This document shows positions 19,091 through 32,280 of a stretch of 64,000 nt of DNA, piece by piece. The translations under genes and the position numbers were made by a program. The first letter of the stretch is position 1, and every line of letters starts with the position of its first letter. The notes beneath the pieces were generated by a model. It was not told the DNA's origin. It did not search any database and saw only the letters and a program-made list of their open reading frames with translations. The DNA is from Zeimonas sp964538505 (GTDB lineage Bacteria > Pseudomonadota > Gammaproteobacteria > Burkholderiales > Burkholderiaceae_E): NCBI GenBank assembly GCA_964538505.1, contig CAZIDY010000007.1, forward strand, positions 44,179 to 108,178, given 5' to 3'.

Positions 19091-20608
19091 TCACCGCGGC
19101 AAGACGCTCTCACCCATCAGGAGCTCGTCGACCGCCCGCGCGCACTGCCGGCCTTCGCGGATCGCCCAGACGACGAGTGACTGGCCGCGGCGCACGTCGC
19201 CGGCGGCGAACACGCGATCGGCGCTCGTTCGATAGCTTGCTGCACCTTCGGTAGTCGCGCGTGCGTTGCCGCGCGGATCACGCTCGACGCCGAAGGCGTC
19301 GAGCAGCGACGCGAGCGGTGAGACGAATCCCATCGCGAGCAGCACGAGATCGGCGGGGATCTCGAACTCGCTGCCTTCGACCTCGCGCATGCGCATCGGG
19401 CCGCCGGCCGGATCGGGCGCCCACTCGAGCCGCACCGCGACGAGCGCGCGCACGCGGCCATCGGCACCGGCGGCGAAGGCCTTCGTGCCCACCGCCCAGT
19501 CGCGCGCGCATCCTTCTTCGTGCGACGACGACGTGCGCAGCTTGTACGGCCAGTACGGCCAGGTGAGCTCGCGCCGTTCCTGCAGCGGCGGCTGCGGCAT
19601 CAGCTCGAGCTGCGTCACCGATAGCGCGCCCTGCCGGTTGCTCGTGCCGACGCAGTCGGAGCCGGTGTCGCCGCCGCCGATCACGACGACGTGACGGCCC
19701 TCGGCGCGGATCTGCGTGGCGAGTGCATCGCCGGCGACGAGGCGGTTCTGCTGCGGCAGGAACTCCATCGCGAAATGCACGCCGTCGAGCTCGCGTCCCG
19801 GCACCGGCAGATCGCGCGGGTGTTCGGCGCCCGCCGCCAGCACGACCGCGTCGAAGTCGGCGACGAGCGTCTCGGCGGCGATCGTCTGCTGCGCGAGGTT
19901 CAGCACCGGTACCGCTTCCTCGGCGTTCGCAGAGTCAGCGCCCGCCTGCACACCGCGCCCGATGTGCACTCCGGTACGGAAGCGCACGCCCTCGGCGCGC
20001 ATCTGCTCGAGCCGGCGGTCGATGTGACGCTTCTCGAGCTTGAAGTCGGGGATGCCATAACGAAGCAGCCCGCCCGCGCGATTGTTCTTCTCGAAGACGG
20101 TGACCTCGTGCCCGACGCGCGCGAGCTGCTGCGCGCAGGCGAGCCCCGCCGGACCGGAACCGACGACCGCCACCCGACGGCCGGTGGTCTGCGCGGCCGG
20201 GCGCGGAACGACCCAACCCATCTCCCAGCCCTTGTCGATGATCGCGTGCTCGATCGACTTGATGCCGACCGGGTCATCGTTGATGTTCAGCGTGCACGCC
20301 GCTTCGCAGGGCGCCGGACAGATGCGGCCGGTGAACTCGGGGAAGTTGTTTGTCGAATGCAGGACCTCGAGCGCACGCTGCCAGTCGCCGCGGTACACGA
20401 GGTCGTTCCAGTCGGGGATGATGTTGTTCACCGGGCAGCCGTTCTGGCAGAACGGAATGCCGCAGTCCATGCAGCGCGCACCCTGGCGCGACGCGGCATC
20501 GTCGGGCAGCCGATGGATGAACTCGCGGTAGTGACGAATGCGCGACTTCGCTTCCTCGGCCGCTTCGTGCAGCCGCTCGAATTCGAGAAATCCGGTGATC
20601 TTTCCCAT
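19091..20608 (-). CDS. gltD: Glutamate synthase (NADPH) small subunit
   Basis: A 505-residue beta subunit of glutamate synthase. It passes electrons from NADPH through FAD to the large subunit, which makes glutamate from 2-oxoglutarate and glutamine. N-terminal cysteine clusters ('CMDCGIPFCQNGCP' and 'CPAPCEAAC') bind the 4Fe-4S centres. The FAD Rossmann motif 'VVGSGPAGLACAQQL' follows, and a second nucleotide-binding motif 'VVIGGGDTGSDC' lies near the middle. It sits 54 bases after gltB on the same strand, forming the usual gltBD operon. The length is normal. Confidence 0.96.
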   Translation of the reverse strand: MGKITGFLEFERLHEAAEEAKSRIRHYREFIHRLPDDAASRQGARCMDCGIPFCQNGCPVNNIIPDWNDLVYRGDWQRALEVLHSTNNFPEFTGRICPAPCEAACTLNINDDPVGIKSIEHAIIDKGWEMGWVVPRPAAQTTGRRVAVVGSGPAGLACAQQLARVGHEVTVFEKNNRAGGLLRYGIPDFKLEKRHIDRRLEQMRAEGVRFRTGVHIGRGVQAGADSANAEEAVPVLNLAQQTIAAETLVADFDAVVLAAGAEHPRDLPVPGRELDGVHFAMEFLPQQNRLVAGDALATQIRAEGRHVVVIGGGDTGSDCVGTSNRQGALSVTQLELMPQPPLQERRELTWPYWPYKLRTSSSHEEGCARDWAVGTKAFAAGADGRVRALVAVRLEWAPDPAGGPMRMREVEGSEFEIPADLVLLAMGFVSPLASLLDAFGVERDPRGNARATTEGAASYRTSADRVFAAGDVRRGQSLVVWAIREGRQCARAVDELLMGESVLPR

Positions 20609-20662
20609 GCTCTCGTTCCTGATGGCGCTTCGTCGTTCGGTCCGATCCGTTCGCTGCCCTTG

Positions 20663-25402
<4,740 letters not shown>

Positions 25403-25986
25403 CGTCGGCTCTCCCGCAATCGGAAGGGAAATCATAGGGTGCTCGGATGCTCGGGGCGCAGGACCCGGGGGCACCCAACGGCGGCGGAGAGTTTGCCTGC
25501 CGAAAGTGCGCACAAACGCGCTGAGTCAGTACCCGCTGACACGGAGAACAGCGCCGTCGCGTGTGTTGCACGGCGCATTTGCGCCCGAGAGAAACGACCG
25601 AACAGTTCAGTGTAGCGCGCGTCCGGCGTGATTTGAAGCATCCTGAACGAGTTTTTGCTGCGTCGCACCATGCGAGTGCGGACCGCCCCGTAACGGTGCA
25701 CGAACAGACGCGTTTTCGATCCTGCGTGCACGACGTTGGCGCACAAATGTCGGACATCGGCAACAGCCAGAAGCCACAAAAAAACCTGACACAGTTTCGT
25801 CACGAGCGTGCCGGCCTCGTCCCCGGCGTCGCGATCGACGAACTGTGTCCCGAACGCGGTCCCGTGCCCGACGGGATCCGTCGCTTCGTCGCAGCAGTGT
25901 TCCCCGAGGCGGACCTGCACTTCTTCCTGTACCGGATCGAACGCTACGGCGGGCCGCAGGGCACCGACGACGACTGGGCGCCGACG
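25403..25986. other. 584-base stretch between gltB and dgt, no recognised gene
   Basis: It should contain the gltB promoter, reading left; I found no convincing sigma70 pair. On the plus strand a frame opens at ATG 25747 and runs on across dgt. From about 25790 to 25986 its third codon positions are almost all G or C, and the peptide includes 'FPEADLHFFLYRIERYGG', which looks protein-like. I do not recognise the family, and the frame's 3' end would lie antisense to dgt, so I do not call it a gene. Confidence 0.5.
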
Positions 25987-27168
25987 TTACGGCGACGCGT
26001 CGCTCGCCGCGCCGAGCACGTCGGCGTCGCTCAGTCGATCGGGGTCGTCGCCGGCGAGCCGCAGATGCTCGCGCACCGCGAAGCGATCGGTCATCCCGGC
26101 GATGTAGTCGGCGATCGCCCGCTCGCCGAGCGCATCGACCCGCTGTCGATGCTCGTCGGGCAGCAGCGACGGGTCGGCGCGATATCGATGGAACAGCTCG
26201 AAGACGATCGCCCGCGCGCGTCGCATCACCGCCAGCACGCGCTCATGCTCGTAGAGATGCGCGTGCAGGAAGCGCTTGAGCTCGGCCGACTCGGCACGGG
26301 CCCCGTCGGAGAAACGTGCGAGCGCCGGCGCGGCGCGCACGTCGTCGATCGAACGCACGCCGGATTCGTCGATGCGGCGTTGCGTCTCGGCAATCAGGTC
26401 GGTGACGAGCTCGTCGATCATCCGGCGGATCGTCTCGTGAACCAGCCTTCGCCCCGCGGCCTGCGGATAGGTGTCGCGGGCCACCGCGAAGTGCCGCCCG
26501 AACAGGCGCACGTCAACCAGTGCGTCGAGCCGCAGCAGCCCCGAGCGCAGTCCGTCGTCGATGTCGTGGTTGTTGTAGGCGATCTCGTCGGCGAGGTTGG
26601 CGACCTGCGCCTCGAGTGAAGGCTGTCGTCGGAGCAGGAAGCGCTCGCCGAGCTCGCCGAGCGCGCGCGCGTTGTCCAGCGAGCAGTGCTTCAGGATGCC
26701 CTCGCGCGTCTCGAAGCACAGGTTCAGGCCATCATGATCCGCGTAGCGCTGCTCGAGCTCGTCGACGACGCGCAGCGACTGCAGGTTGTGCTCGAAGCCG
26801 CCCCACGGTTTCATGCACGCGTCGAGCTCGTCCTGCCCGGCGTGCCCGAAGGGCGTGTGGCCGAGATCGTGCGCCAGCGCGATCGCCTCGACCAGGTCCT
26901 CGTCGAGTCGCAGGCAGCGCGCGACCGAGCGCGCGATCTGCGCGACCTCGATCGAGTGCGTCAGCCGCGTGCGGAACAGGTCGCCTTCGTGATTGACGAA
27001 GACCTGTGTCTTGTACTCGAGGCGACGAAAGGCCGTGCAATGAACGATGCGGTCGCGGTCGCGCTGGAACTCGGTGCGCGTCGCGGAGGGTTTCTCCGGG
27101 AATCGTCGCCCGCGGCTTGCGGCCGGATCGGCAGCATGGGCGCCGCGTGCTCGCGCCGGATGCCGCAC
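25987..27168 (-). CDS. dgt: dGTPase-like dNTP triphosphohydrolase
   Basis: A 393-residue HD-domain enzyme that splits dNTPs to deoxynucleosides and triphosphate, influencing the dNTP pool. Metal-binding residues are His71 in 'RTRLTHSIEVAQI' and His100-Asp101 in 'ALAHDLGHTPFGHAG'. The N-terminal 'SRGRRFPE' and 'RTEFQRDRDRIVH' are typical of the family. I chose the GTG at 27168, four bases after the aroB stop; the open frame extends 19 codons into aroB but has no support. It sits at the end of aroK-aroB-dgt, a common betaproteobacterial order. Confidence 0.9.
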   Translation of the reverse strand: MRHPARARGAHAADPAASRGRRFPEKPSATRTEFQRDRDRIVHCTAFRRLEYKTQVFVNHEGDLFRTRLTHSIEVAQIARSVARCLRLDEDLVEAIALAHDLGHTPFGHAGQDELDACMKPWGGFEHNLQSLRVVDELEQRYADHDGLNLCFETREGILKHCSLDNARALGELGERFLLRRQPSLEAQVANLADEIAYNNHDIDDGLRSGLLRLDALVDVRLFGRHFAVARDTYPQAAGRRLVHETIRRMIDELVTDLIAETQRRIDESGVRSIDDVRAAPALARFSDGARAESAELKRFLHAHLYEHERVLAVMRRARAIVFELFHRYRADPSLLPDEHRQRVDALGERAIADYIAGMTDRFAVREHLRLAGDDPDRLSDADVLGAASDASP

Positions 27169-27172
27169 GGAT

Positions 27173-28267
27173 TCAGCGCGTGCCCTCGCCGGCGAACGCG
27201 GCGAAGGTTTCCGCGAGCGGCCCATCCGGCACGCGACGCACGGTGGCGCTGCCGATCGCCTCGAGCAGCACGAACTTCGGCGTCCCCTGGTCGGCCTTCT
27301 TGTCGACGCTCATCAGCTCGAGCCAGCGCTCGGCGCTCCACGCAGGCGCACGCAGCGGCAGGCGCGCGGCGCCGACCGCCTCGACGAGGCGCGCGACCGA
27401 AGCGGCGTCGAGCATCGACAGGCGTCGCGACAGGTCGGCCGCCATCAGCATGCCGGTGGCGACGGCCTCGCCGTGCAGCCAGCGACCATAGCCGCTGCCG
27501 GTCTCGATCGCATGGCCGAAGGTATGGCCGAAGTTCAGCAGCGCGCGACGACCGCTCTCGCGCTCGTCCTGCGCAACCACCTCGGCCTTGATCTCGCACG
27601 AGCGCACGATCGCGTCGCGCATCGGTTCGACCTCGCAACGCAGCAGCGCGTCCATATCGCGCTCGAGCGCGGCGAGATACGCGGAGTCGGCGATCGCACC
27701 GTGCTTGATCATCTCGGCGAGCCCGGCGCTCAGTTCGCGCGGCGGCAGCGTGCGCAGCACGTCGACGTCGGCGAGCACGAGTCGCGGTTGATGAAAGGCG
27801 CCGATCATGTTCTTGCCGCGCGGATGGTTGATCGCGGTCTTCCCGCCCACCGACGAATCGACCTGTGCGAGCAACGTCGTCGGCACCTGCACGAAATCGA
27901 CGCCGCGCTGATAGACGGCGGCGGCGAAGCCGGTGAGATCGCCGATCACGCCGCCCCCCAGCGCAACCAGCAGGCAGCGCCGGTCGAAGCGCTTCTCGAG
28001 CAGCCGATCGAGAACGAGGTCGAGCGAAGCCTGGTTCTTGTGTGCTTCGCCGTCGGGGACGACGATCATCTCGAGCGACGCGGCACCGCGCAGCGAATGC
28101 TGCATCCGCGCGAGATACAACGCGGCGACGGTGTCGTTGGTGACGATCGCCACCTGCCGGCCGGCGGCGAGCTCCGCGAGGCGTGCGTCGTCGTCGAGCA
28201 CCCCCGCACCGATGCGAATGGGATACGCGCGCTCGCCGAGCGCGACCTGCAGTTCTCGTGCGTTCAT
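27173..28267 (-). CDS. aroB: 3-dehydroquinate synthase
   Basis: A 364-residue NAD- and metal-dependent cyclase that turns DAHP into 3-dehydroquinate, step two of the shikimate pathway. The NAD-binding 'GGGVIGDLTGFAAAVYQRG' and the metal-site segments 'MIKHGAIAD' and 'LNFGHTFGHAIE' are intact. Start ATG overlaps the aroK stop as ATGA (28264-28267), so both are translationally coupled. Confidence 0.95.
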   Translation of the reverse strand: MNARELQVALGERAYPIRIGAGVLDDDARLAELAAGRQVAIVTNDTVAALYLARMQHSLRGAASLEMIVVPDGEAHKNQASLDLVLDRLLEKRFDRRCLLVALGGGVIGDLTGFAAAVYQRGVDFVQVPTTLLAQVDSSVGGKTAINHPRGKNMIGAFHQPRLVLADVDVLRTLPPRELSAGLAEMIKHGAIADSAYLAALERDMDALLRCEVEPMRDAIVRSCEIKAEVVAQDERESGRRALLNFGHTFGHAIETGSGYGRWLHGEAVATGMLMAADLSRRLSMLDAASVARLVEAVGAARLPLRAPAWSAERWLELMSVDKKADQGTPKFVLLEAIGSATVRRVPDGPLAETFAAFAGEGTR

Positions 28268-28824
28268 CGGGCCGGCCGCAGCGGTTCGGGCAAGGCGTCG
28301 ATTATATGTTCGACGAGCTCGTCGACCGGCTGGTGCACGCTCGTCACCGTGCAGTGCGCGACCGCTTCGTACAGCGGCTCGCGCTGTTCGAGCAGCTCGA
28401 CGATGCGCTCACGAGGGTTCTCCGTCTGCAGCAATGGGCGCGTGCGGTCGCGCCGCAGCCGATGCCACAGCTCGGGCACCGCCGCCTTCAGATAGACGAC
28501 CCAGCCGTGCTCGTGCAGCAGCCGACGGTTCTCGTCGGCAAGCACGACGCCACCGCCGGTGGCCAGCACGATGTCGGGCAATGCAATCAGCTCCTCGAGC
28601 ATCGCGCGTTCGCGGCGCCGGAAGCCCGCCTCGCCCTCGAGGTCGAAGATCGTCGCGATCGGTACGCCACAGTGCTGCTCGAGCGCCCGATCCGCATCGA
28701 CGAAGCGCCGGCCGAGCCGCGCTGCGAGGCGACGACCGACGGTCGTCTTGCCGGCGCCCATCATGCCGACCAGGACCAGCGGACGGGGGTCGGTGGACAC
28801 GGATGTCGCGTGGGCTTCGTTCAC
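28264..28824 (-). CDS. aroK: Shikimate kinase
   Basis: A 186-residue P-loop kinase that phosphorylates shikimate at the 3-position. Walker A 'GMMGAGKTTVGRRLA' begins at residue 20; 'DADRALE' and 'ATGGGVVL' are the shikimate-binding and Walker B-like segments. The GTG at 28824 gives a normal-length enzyme but lacks a clear ribosome site; a GTG eight codons later (28800) is possible. Ancestrally it should follow pilQ in one operon; here a toxin-antitoxin cassette lies between, so it must use its own promoter or read-through. Confidence 0.9.
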   Translation of the reverse strand: MNEAHATSVSTDPRPLVLVGMMGAGKTTVGRRLAARLGRRFVDADRALEQHCGVPIATIFDLEGEAGFRRRERAMLEELIALPDIVLATGGGVVLADENRRLLHEHGWVVYLKAAVPELWHRLRRDRTRPLLQTENPRERIVELLEQREPLYEAVAHCTVTSVHQPVDELVEHIIDALPEPLRPAR

Positions 28825-28906
28825 CGGACGTCGAGTGTGGAAACAGGCAGCAAAGAGGTTACCTGAGCGTGCCCTTCCCGCGATCGCTGGCGATGGACGC
28901 CACAAC

Positions 28907-28927
28907 TTGTACAATATCTCGGTACAA
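28907..28927. promoter_or_regulatory. Palindromic operator of yefM-yoeB
   Basis: TTGTAC (28907-28912) and its inverted copy GTACAA (28922-28927) are separated by nine bases, ending 13 bases before the antitoxin ATG. YefM antitoxins bind TGTACA-type palindromes in their own promoter, so this is the expected autorepression site. Not tested; position and sequence fit well. Confidence 0.6.
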
Positions 28928-28940
28928 ATCGAGAGATGTC

Positions 28941-29225
28941 ATGTCCATCGAAACCACCTACAGCCAGGCGCGCGCCGAGTTGGCTGCGTTGATGAATCGG
29001 GTCACGGAGAACCGCGAAGTCGTCATCGTCAAGCGCCGGGATCACCCGGCAGTCGCGATGATCGCCGCCGACGAGTTGGCCAGCCTTATGGAGACTGCGC
29101 ATCTTCTGCGCTCGCCCGCCAATGCACAGCGTCTGCTGGAAGCCCTGCTGCGTTCCAGGCAAGGAAAGAGCGGGCCGAGCAGAACCGTGGCCACGCTGCG
29201 CAAAGAGGCGGGGCTTGAAGAATAG
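28941..29225 (+). CDS. yefM: Antitoxin, Phd/YefM family
   Basis: A 94-residue antitoxin. The N-terminal Phd/YefM fold is clear: 'SQARAELAALMNRVTENREV' and 'VIVKRRDHPAVAMIAADEL', followed by a C-terminal segment that would wrap the toxin. The family represses its own operon and neutralises YoeB. The upstream frame is open for a long way but only this ATG gives the family N-terminus. It overlaps the toxin start by 11 bases. The pair faces away from the surrounding minus-strand aro/pil genes, a sign of insertion. Confidence 0.92.
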   Translation: MSIETTYSQARAELAALMNRVTENREVVIVKRRDHPAVAMIAADELASLMETAHLLRSPANAQRLLEALLRSRQGKSGPSRTVATLRKEAGLEE

Positions 29226-29490
29226 GACGGCAGGCCGCCTCGCGGTCTTCGACCCGGCCTTCATCGAGGACCTGCGCTACTGGGTCGAAAACGATCGACG
29301 CGTCGCCAAACGTCTGCTCGATCTCGTGGAAGCGACCCTGCGCGATCCGTTCGCAGGGATCGGCAAGCCGGAACCCCTGAAATCTCTGGGCGGTGACGTC
29401 TGGTCGCGCCGGCTCACGCAGGAGCACCGCTGCGTGTACGTCGTCAAGCGCGACCAGGTGGATTTCCTCCAGGGTCGCTACCACTATTGA
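29215..29490 (+). CDS. yoeB: YoeB-type ribosome-dependent mRNA interferase toxin
   Basis: A 91-residue RelE-superfamily toxin that cuts mRNA in the ribosomal A site. Family markers are 'GKPEPLKSLGGD' (Glu53), 'WSRRLTQEHRCVY' (Arg65/66) and the C-terminal 'GRYHY' with His90 and Tyr91, so all catalytic residues appear intact. I chose the TTG at 29215, which overlaps the antitoxin stop and has AGAGG seven bases ahead; a weak start may help keep toxin below antitoxin. The track-style longer frame inside the antitoxin gene has no support. Confidence 0.9.
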   Translation: MKNRTAGRLAVFDPAFIEDLRYWVENDRRVAKRLLDLVEATLRDPFAGIGKPEPLKSLGGDVWSRRLTQEHRCVYVVKRDQVDFLQGRYHY

Positions 29491-29495
29491 AAGGA

Positions 29496-29555
29496 GGGAA
29501 ACGGGGTCAGACCACGGTTTCGCTTTGGCGAAACCGTGGTCTGACCCCGTTTCCC
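29496..29555. repeat. Perfect 60-nt palindrome between yoeB and pilQ
   Basis: Two arms of 28 bases (29496-29523 and 29528-29555) are exact reverse complements around a 4-base loop (29524-29527). It starts five bases after the yoeB stop and ends 11 bases from the pilQ stop, exactly between two convergent genes, so it could serve as a bidirectional terminator, although no long T run follows. The arm includes the 18-base word repeated at 19062-19079, which suggests a dispersed REP-like element. Confidence 0.9.
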
Positions 29556-29566
29556 CGCCCCGCGCC

Positions 29567-31741
29567 TCAGCGCGCGAGCGCGGTATCCGTGACAACCCTC
29601 GGCGTGAGGAACACGAGCAACTCGGCGCGGTTGTTCGTGCGCGAGTTGTTCTTGAACGCATGCCCGATCACCGGGAGGTCGCCGAGCAGCGGCACCTTGT
29701 TGACCTGGTTGCGCTCGAACTGCTCGTAGATACCGCCGATGACGACGGTGCCGCCGTTCTCGACGAGCACCTGCGTCTGCACGCGCCGCGTGTCGATCGC
29801 GAAGCCCGCCGGCGTCAGGATGCCCACGGCGTCGCGGTTGACCTGAACCTCGAGGATCACATTGCCTTCCGGCGTGATCTGCGGCGTGACCTCGAGCTTG
29901 AGGTTCGCCTTGCGGAACTGGATCGACGTGGCACCGCTCGACGTGGCCTGCTGATACGGCAGCTCCGTGCCCTGCTCGATCACCGCGGTGCCCTGGTCGG
30001 CGGTGAGCACGCGCGGGCTCGAGACGACCTTGCCACGCTGATCGGCTTCGAGCGCCGACAGCTCCAGGTTCAGGAAGCGCGTCAGATCCGAGCTGAAGAG
30101 GCTCACCGCGAAGGTGGCCGGGTCGACACCCGAGATCGACGGTGCCGGCAGGTTCACGAAGTTGGTGTTCGGCAGGAAGGTGCCGCCGCCACCGCCGCTG
30201 CCGAGCCCGCCCGGCAGCGGCGTCAGGTCATGCACGCCCTGCAGGTTGCCCGATACCGTCGCACGTCCGAGCGCACTGCCGGCGCTCGCGTTGATCCGGT
30301 TGAAGCCCAGCCGCACGCCGAGGTTGCGGCTGAAGCGATCATCGGCCTCGACGATACGCGCCTCGATCAGCACCTGGCGCACCGGGATGTCGATCTGCGC
30401 GATGACCTTGCGCACTTCCTCGAGCCGCGTCGGCGTGTCCTGCACGAACACCTTGTTCGTGCGCTGGTCGATGACGACGCTGCCGCGCTTGGACAGCACG
30501 CGCTGCTTCTCGTCGGCGAGGAGCGCCTGCAGCGCCTCGGCCTTCTGGTAGTTCAGCTGGAAGGTCTCGGTGCGCAGCGGCTCGATGTCGGCGATCTGCG
30601 CGCGCGACTCGAGCTCGAGCTTCTCCTTGGCGGCGATCTCTTCACGCGGGGCAACCATGATCACGTTGCCGTTCTTGCGCATGTCCAGGCCCTTGGAGTC
30701 CAGGATGATCGCCAGCGCCTGGTCCCAGGGAACATCCTTCAGTCGCAGCGTCAGGCTGCCCGTCACCGAGTCGCTGGTGACGATGTTCAGATTGGTGAAG
30801 TCGGCGATCACCTGCAGCAGCGCACGCACGTCGACGTTCTGGAAGTTCAGCGACAGGCGCTCGCCCTTGTAGCCGGGCTGCGTGCCCGCCACGAGGCGGT
30901 TCGGATCCTCGCGCAGCGCCTTCACCTCGACGACGAACTGCGTGTCGCTCTGGTAGGCGTTGTGCTCCCACTGGCCATGCGGCTCGATGACGAGGCGTGC
31001 GTTCTGGCCCTGCTGGAACGCGCGAACCGTGCGCACCGGCGTGCCGAAGTCGGTCACGTCGAGGCGACGGCGCAGGTTTTCCGGCAGCTGCGTACCGATG
31101 AAGTCGACGACCACCGTCTGACCCTGCTGGCGGATGTCGACGCCGACGCCCGGATCGGAGAGGTCGACGACGATGCGCCCCTCGCCGTCCTTGCCGCGAC
31201 GGAAGTCGATGTCGCGCAGCGCATGTCCGTCGGCGCCGTCCGGTTTCGCGAAGCTGTAGGTCGGCGTCGCCTGAGCAGTGGCCGCAGCGCTGGGCGTCGG
31301 CTCGAGCGCGACGACGAGCGAGTTGCCGTCGATCGACGTCTCGTAGTTCAGCGGCCGCTTCAGGTTCAACACGATGCGCGAGCGCTCGCCCGACTGCACG
31401 ATGGCGACGCTTCGCACGTCGCCCTGCGGCAGCTCGATCGAGCTCTGCCCCGACCGGTTGTCGGTATCGACGAAGTCGAAGGCGATGCGCGGCGGATTCG
31501 ATACCGAGAAGCCCACCGGCGTCGTCGTCGGCGCGTTCTTCAGGCCAATCCGTACGTAGGTGGTGTTGCCCTGCTGCACGCTGGCGACCGACTCGATCGA
31601 GTTGGCCTGCGCCATCGCCGTTCCCGGCACTACGCCGCAGGCGAGAACGGCCGCCGCGATGCATGCGGCGCCGGCCGCGCGTGCGGCTGCGCCGGAGACC
31701 TCCCGGATCGCCGGGCCGATGCTGCCGAACATCGCTTTCAT
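29567..31741 (-). CDS. pilQ: Type IV pilus secretin
   Basis: A 724-residue outer-membrane secretin through which the type IV pilus passes. A signal peptide ends near 'GTAMAQANS' (about 44). Two AMIN-like domains, which bind peptidoglycan, lie at roughly 45-270. An STN/N-domain region follows ('NLNIVTSDSVTGSLTLRL') and the C-terminal secretin barrel begins near 450, with 'VLTADQGTAVIEQGTELPY' and 'GTVVIGGIYE'. The start ATG overlaps the pilP stop as ATGA (31738-31741). Last gene of pilMNOPQ. Confidence 0.95.
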   Translation of the reverse strand: MKAMFGSIGPAIREVSGAAARAAGAACIAAAVLACGVVPGTAMAQANSIESVASVQQGNTTYVRIGLKNAPTTTPVGFSVSNPPRIAFDFVDTDNRSGQSSIELPQGDVRSVAIVQSGERSRIVLNLKRPLNYETSIDGNSLVVALEPTPSAAATAQATPTYSFAKPDGADGHALRDIDFRRGKDGEGRIVVDLSDPGVGVDIRQQGQTVVVDFIGTQLPENLRRRLDVTDFGTPVRTVRAFQQGQNARLVIEPHGQWEHNAYQSDTQFVVEVKALREDPNRLVAGTQPGYKGERLSLNFQNVDVRALLQVIADFTNLNIVTSDSVTGSLTLRLKDVPWDQALAIILDSKGLDMRKNGNVIMVAPREEIAAKEKLELESRAQIADIEPLRTETFQLNYQKAEALQALLADEKQRVLSKRGSVVIDQRTNKVFVQDTPTRLEEVRKVIAQIDIPVRQVLIEARIVEADDRFSRNLGVRLGFNRINASAGSALGRATVSGNLQGVHDLTPLPGGLGSGGGGGTFLPNTNFVNLPAPSISGVDPATFAVSLFSSDLTRFLNLELSALEADQRGKVVSSPRVLTADQGTAVIEQGTELPYQQATSSGATSIQFRKANLKLEVTPQITPEGNVILEVQVNRDAVGILTPAGFAIDTRRVQTQVLVENGGTVVIGGIYEQFERNQVNKVPLLGDLPVIGHAFKNNSRTNNRAELLVFLTPRVVTDTALAR

Positions 31742-32280
31742 TGAGCGCTCCCGTCCTGGATCTGCAGTGTCGTTTCGCGCTCGACCCAGTCGCCCACGGC
31801 GTCCTGGACCAGTTCCTTCAGCTTGACCTCGGTCTCGCTGATGCGCGTGATCATTCCAAAGTTCTGTCCCGCGTAGTTGCCCACGCGCGCCTGGTACACG
31901 AGGCTCTCGGCCTGCAGCAACGCGTACTGTCCCTGCCGGTTGGCGAGTTGGCCCACCATGCGGATCGCGTCGAGCGGATAGCTCTCGAGCACCTCGCGCC
32001 GGCGCGTCAGGTCGGGTTTCAGCCCGCCGCGCGCCGCACCATCGGCGGCAGGCGCGCCGCCCAGCTTGGCGACCGAGAACGGATCGACCTGCCCGTCGTT
32101 GTCGTAGCGATAGGGCTCGAAGCGCCTGGGCTCGCTGATCCGCGTGTGCACGGGCTTCACGCCGGCGCGCACCGTGTCCATCCATTGGCGCAGCTCCGTC
32201 TGGTCGTTCGCACAACCCGACAGCGACACGACCGCCACGGCGCCGAGCCCGGCGACGATGATTCTCAGCTTTGTTGTCAT
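31738..32280 (-). CDS. pilP: Type IV pilus inner-membrane lipoprotein
   Basis: A 180-residue lipoprotein with lipobox 'SLSGC' and Cys23 as the acylation site. PilP links the PilN-PilO complex in the inner membrane to the PilQ secretin; the C-terminal part around 'VGNYAGQNFGMITRISETEV' forms the small beta domain that contacts PilQ. The start shares one base with the pilO stop (TGATG) and the stop overlaps the pilQ start. Confidence 0.94.
   Translation of the reverse strand: MTTKLRIIVAGLGAVAVVSLSGCANDQTELRQWMDTVRAGVKPVHTRISEPRRFEPYRYDNDGQVDPFSVAKLGGAPAADGAARGGLKPDLTRRREVLESYPLDAIRMVGQLANRQGQYALLQAESLVYQARVGNYAGQNFGMITRISETEVKLKELVQDAVGDWVERETTLQIQDGSAQ

Noticed and set aside
29393..31744. 783-codon plus-strand frame
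   Set aside because: Begins in yoeB out of frame and runs antisense to pilQ.
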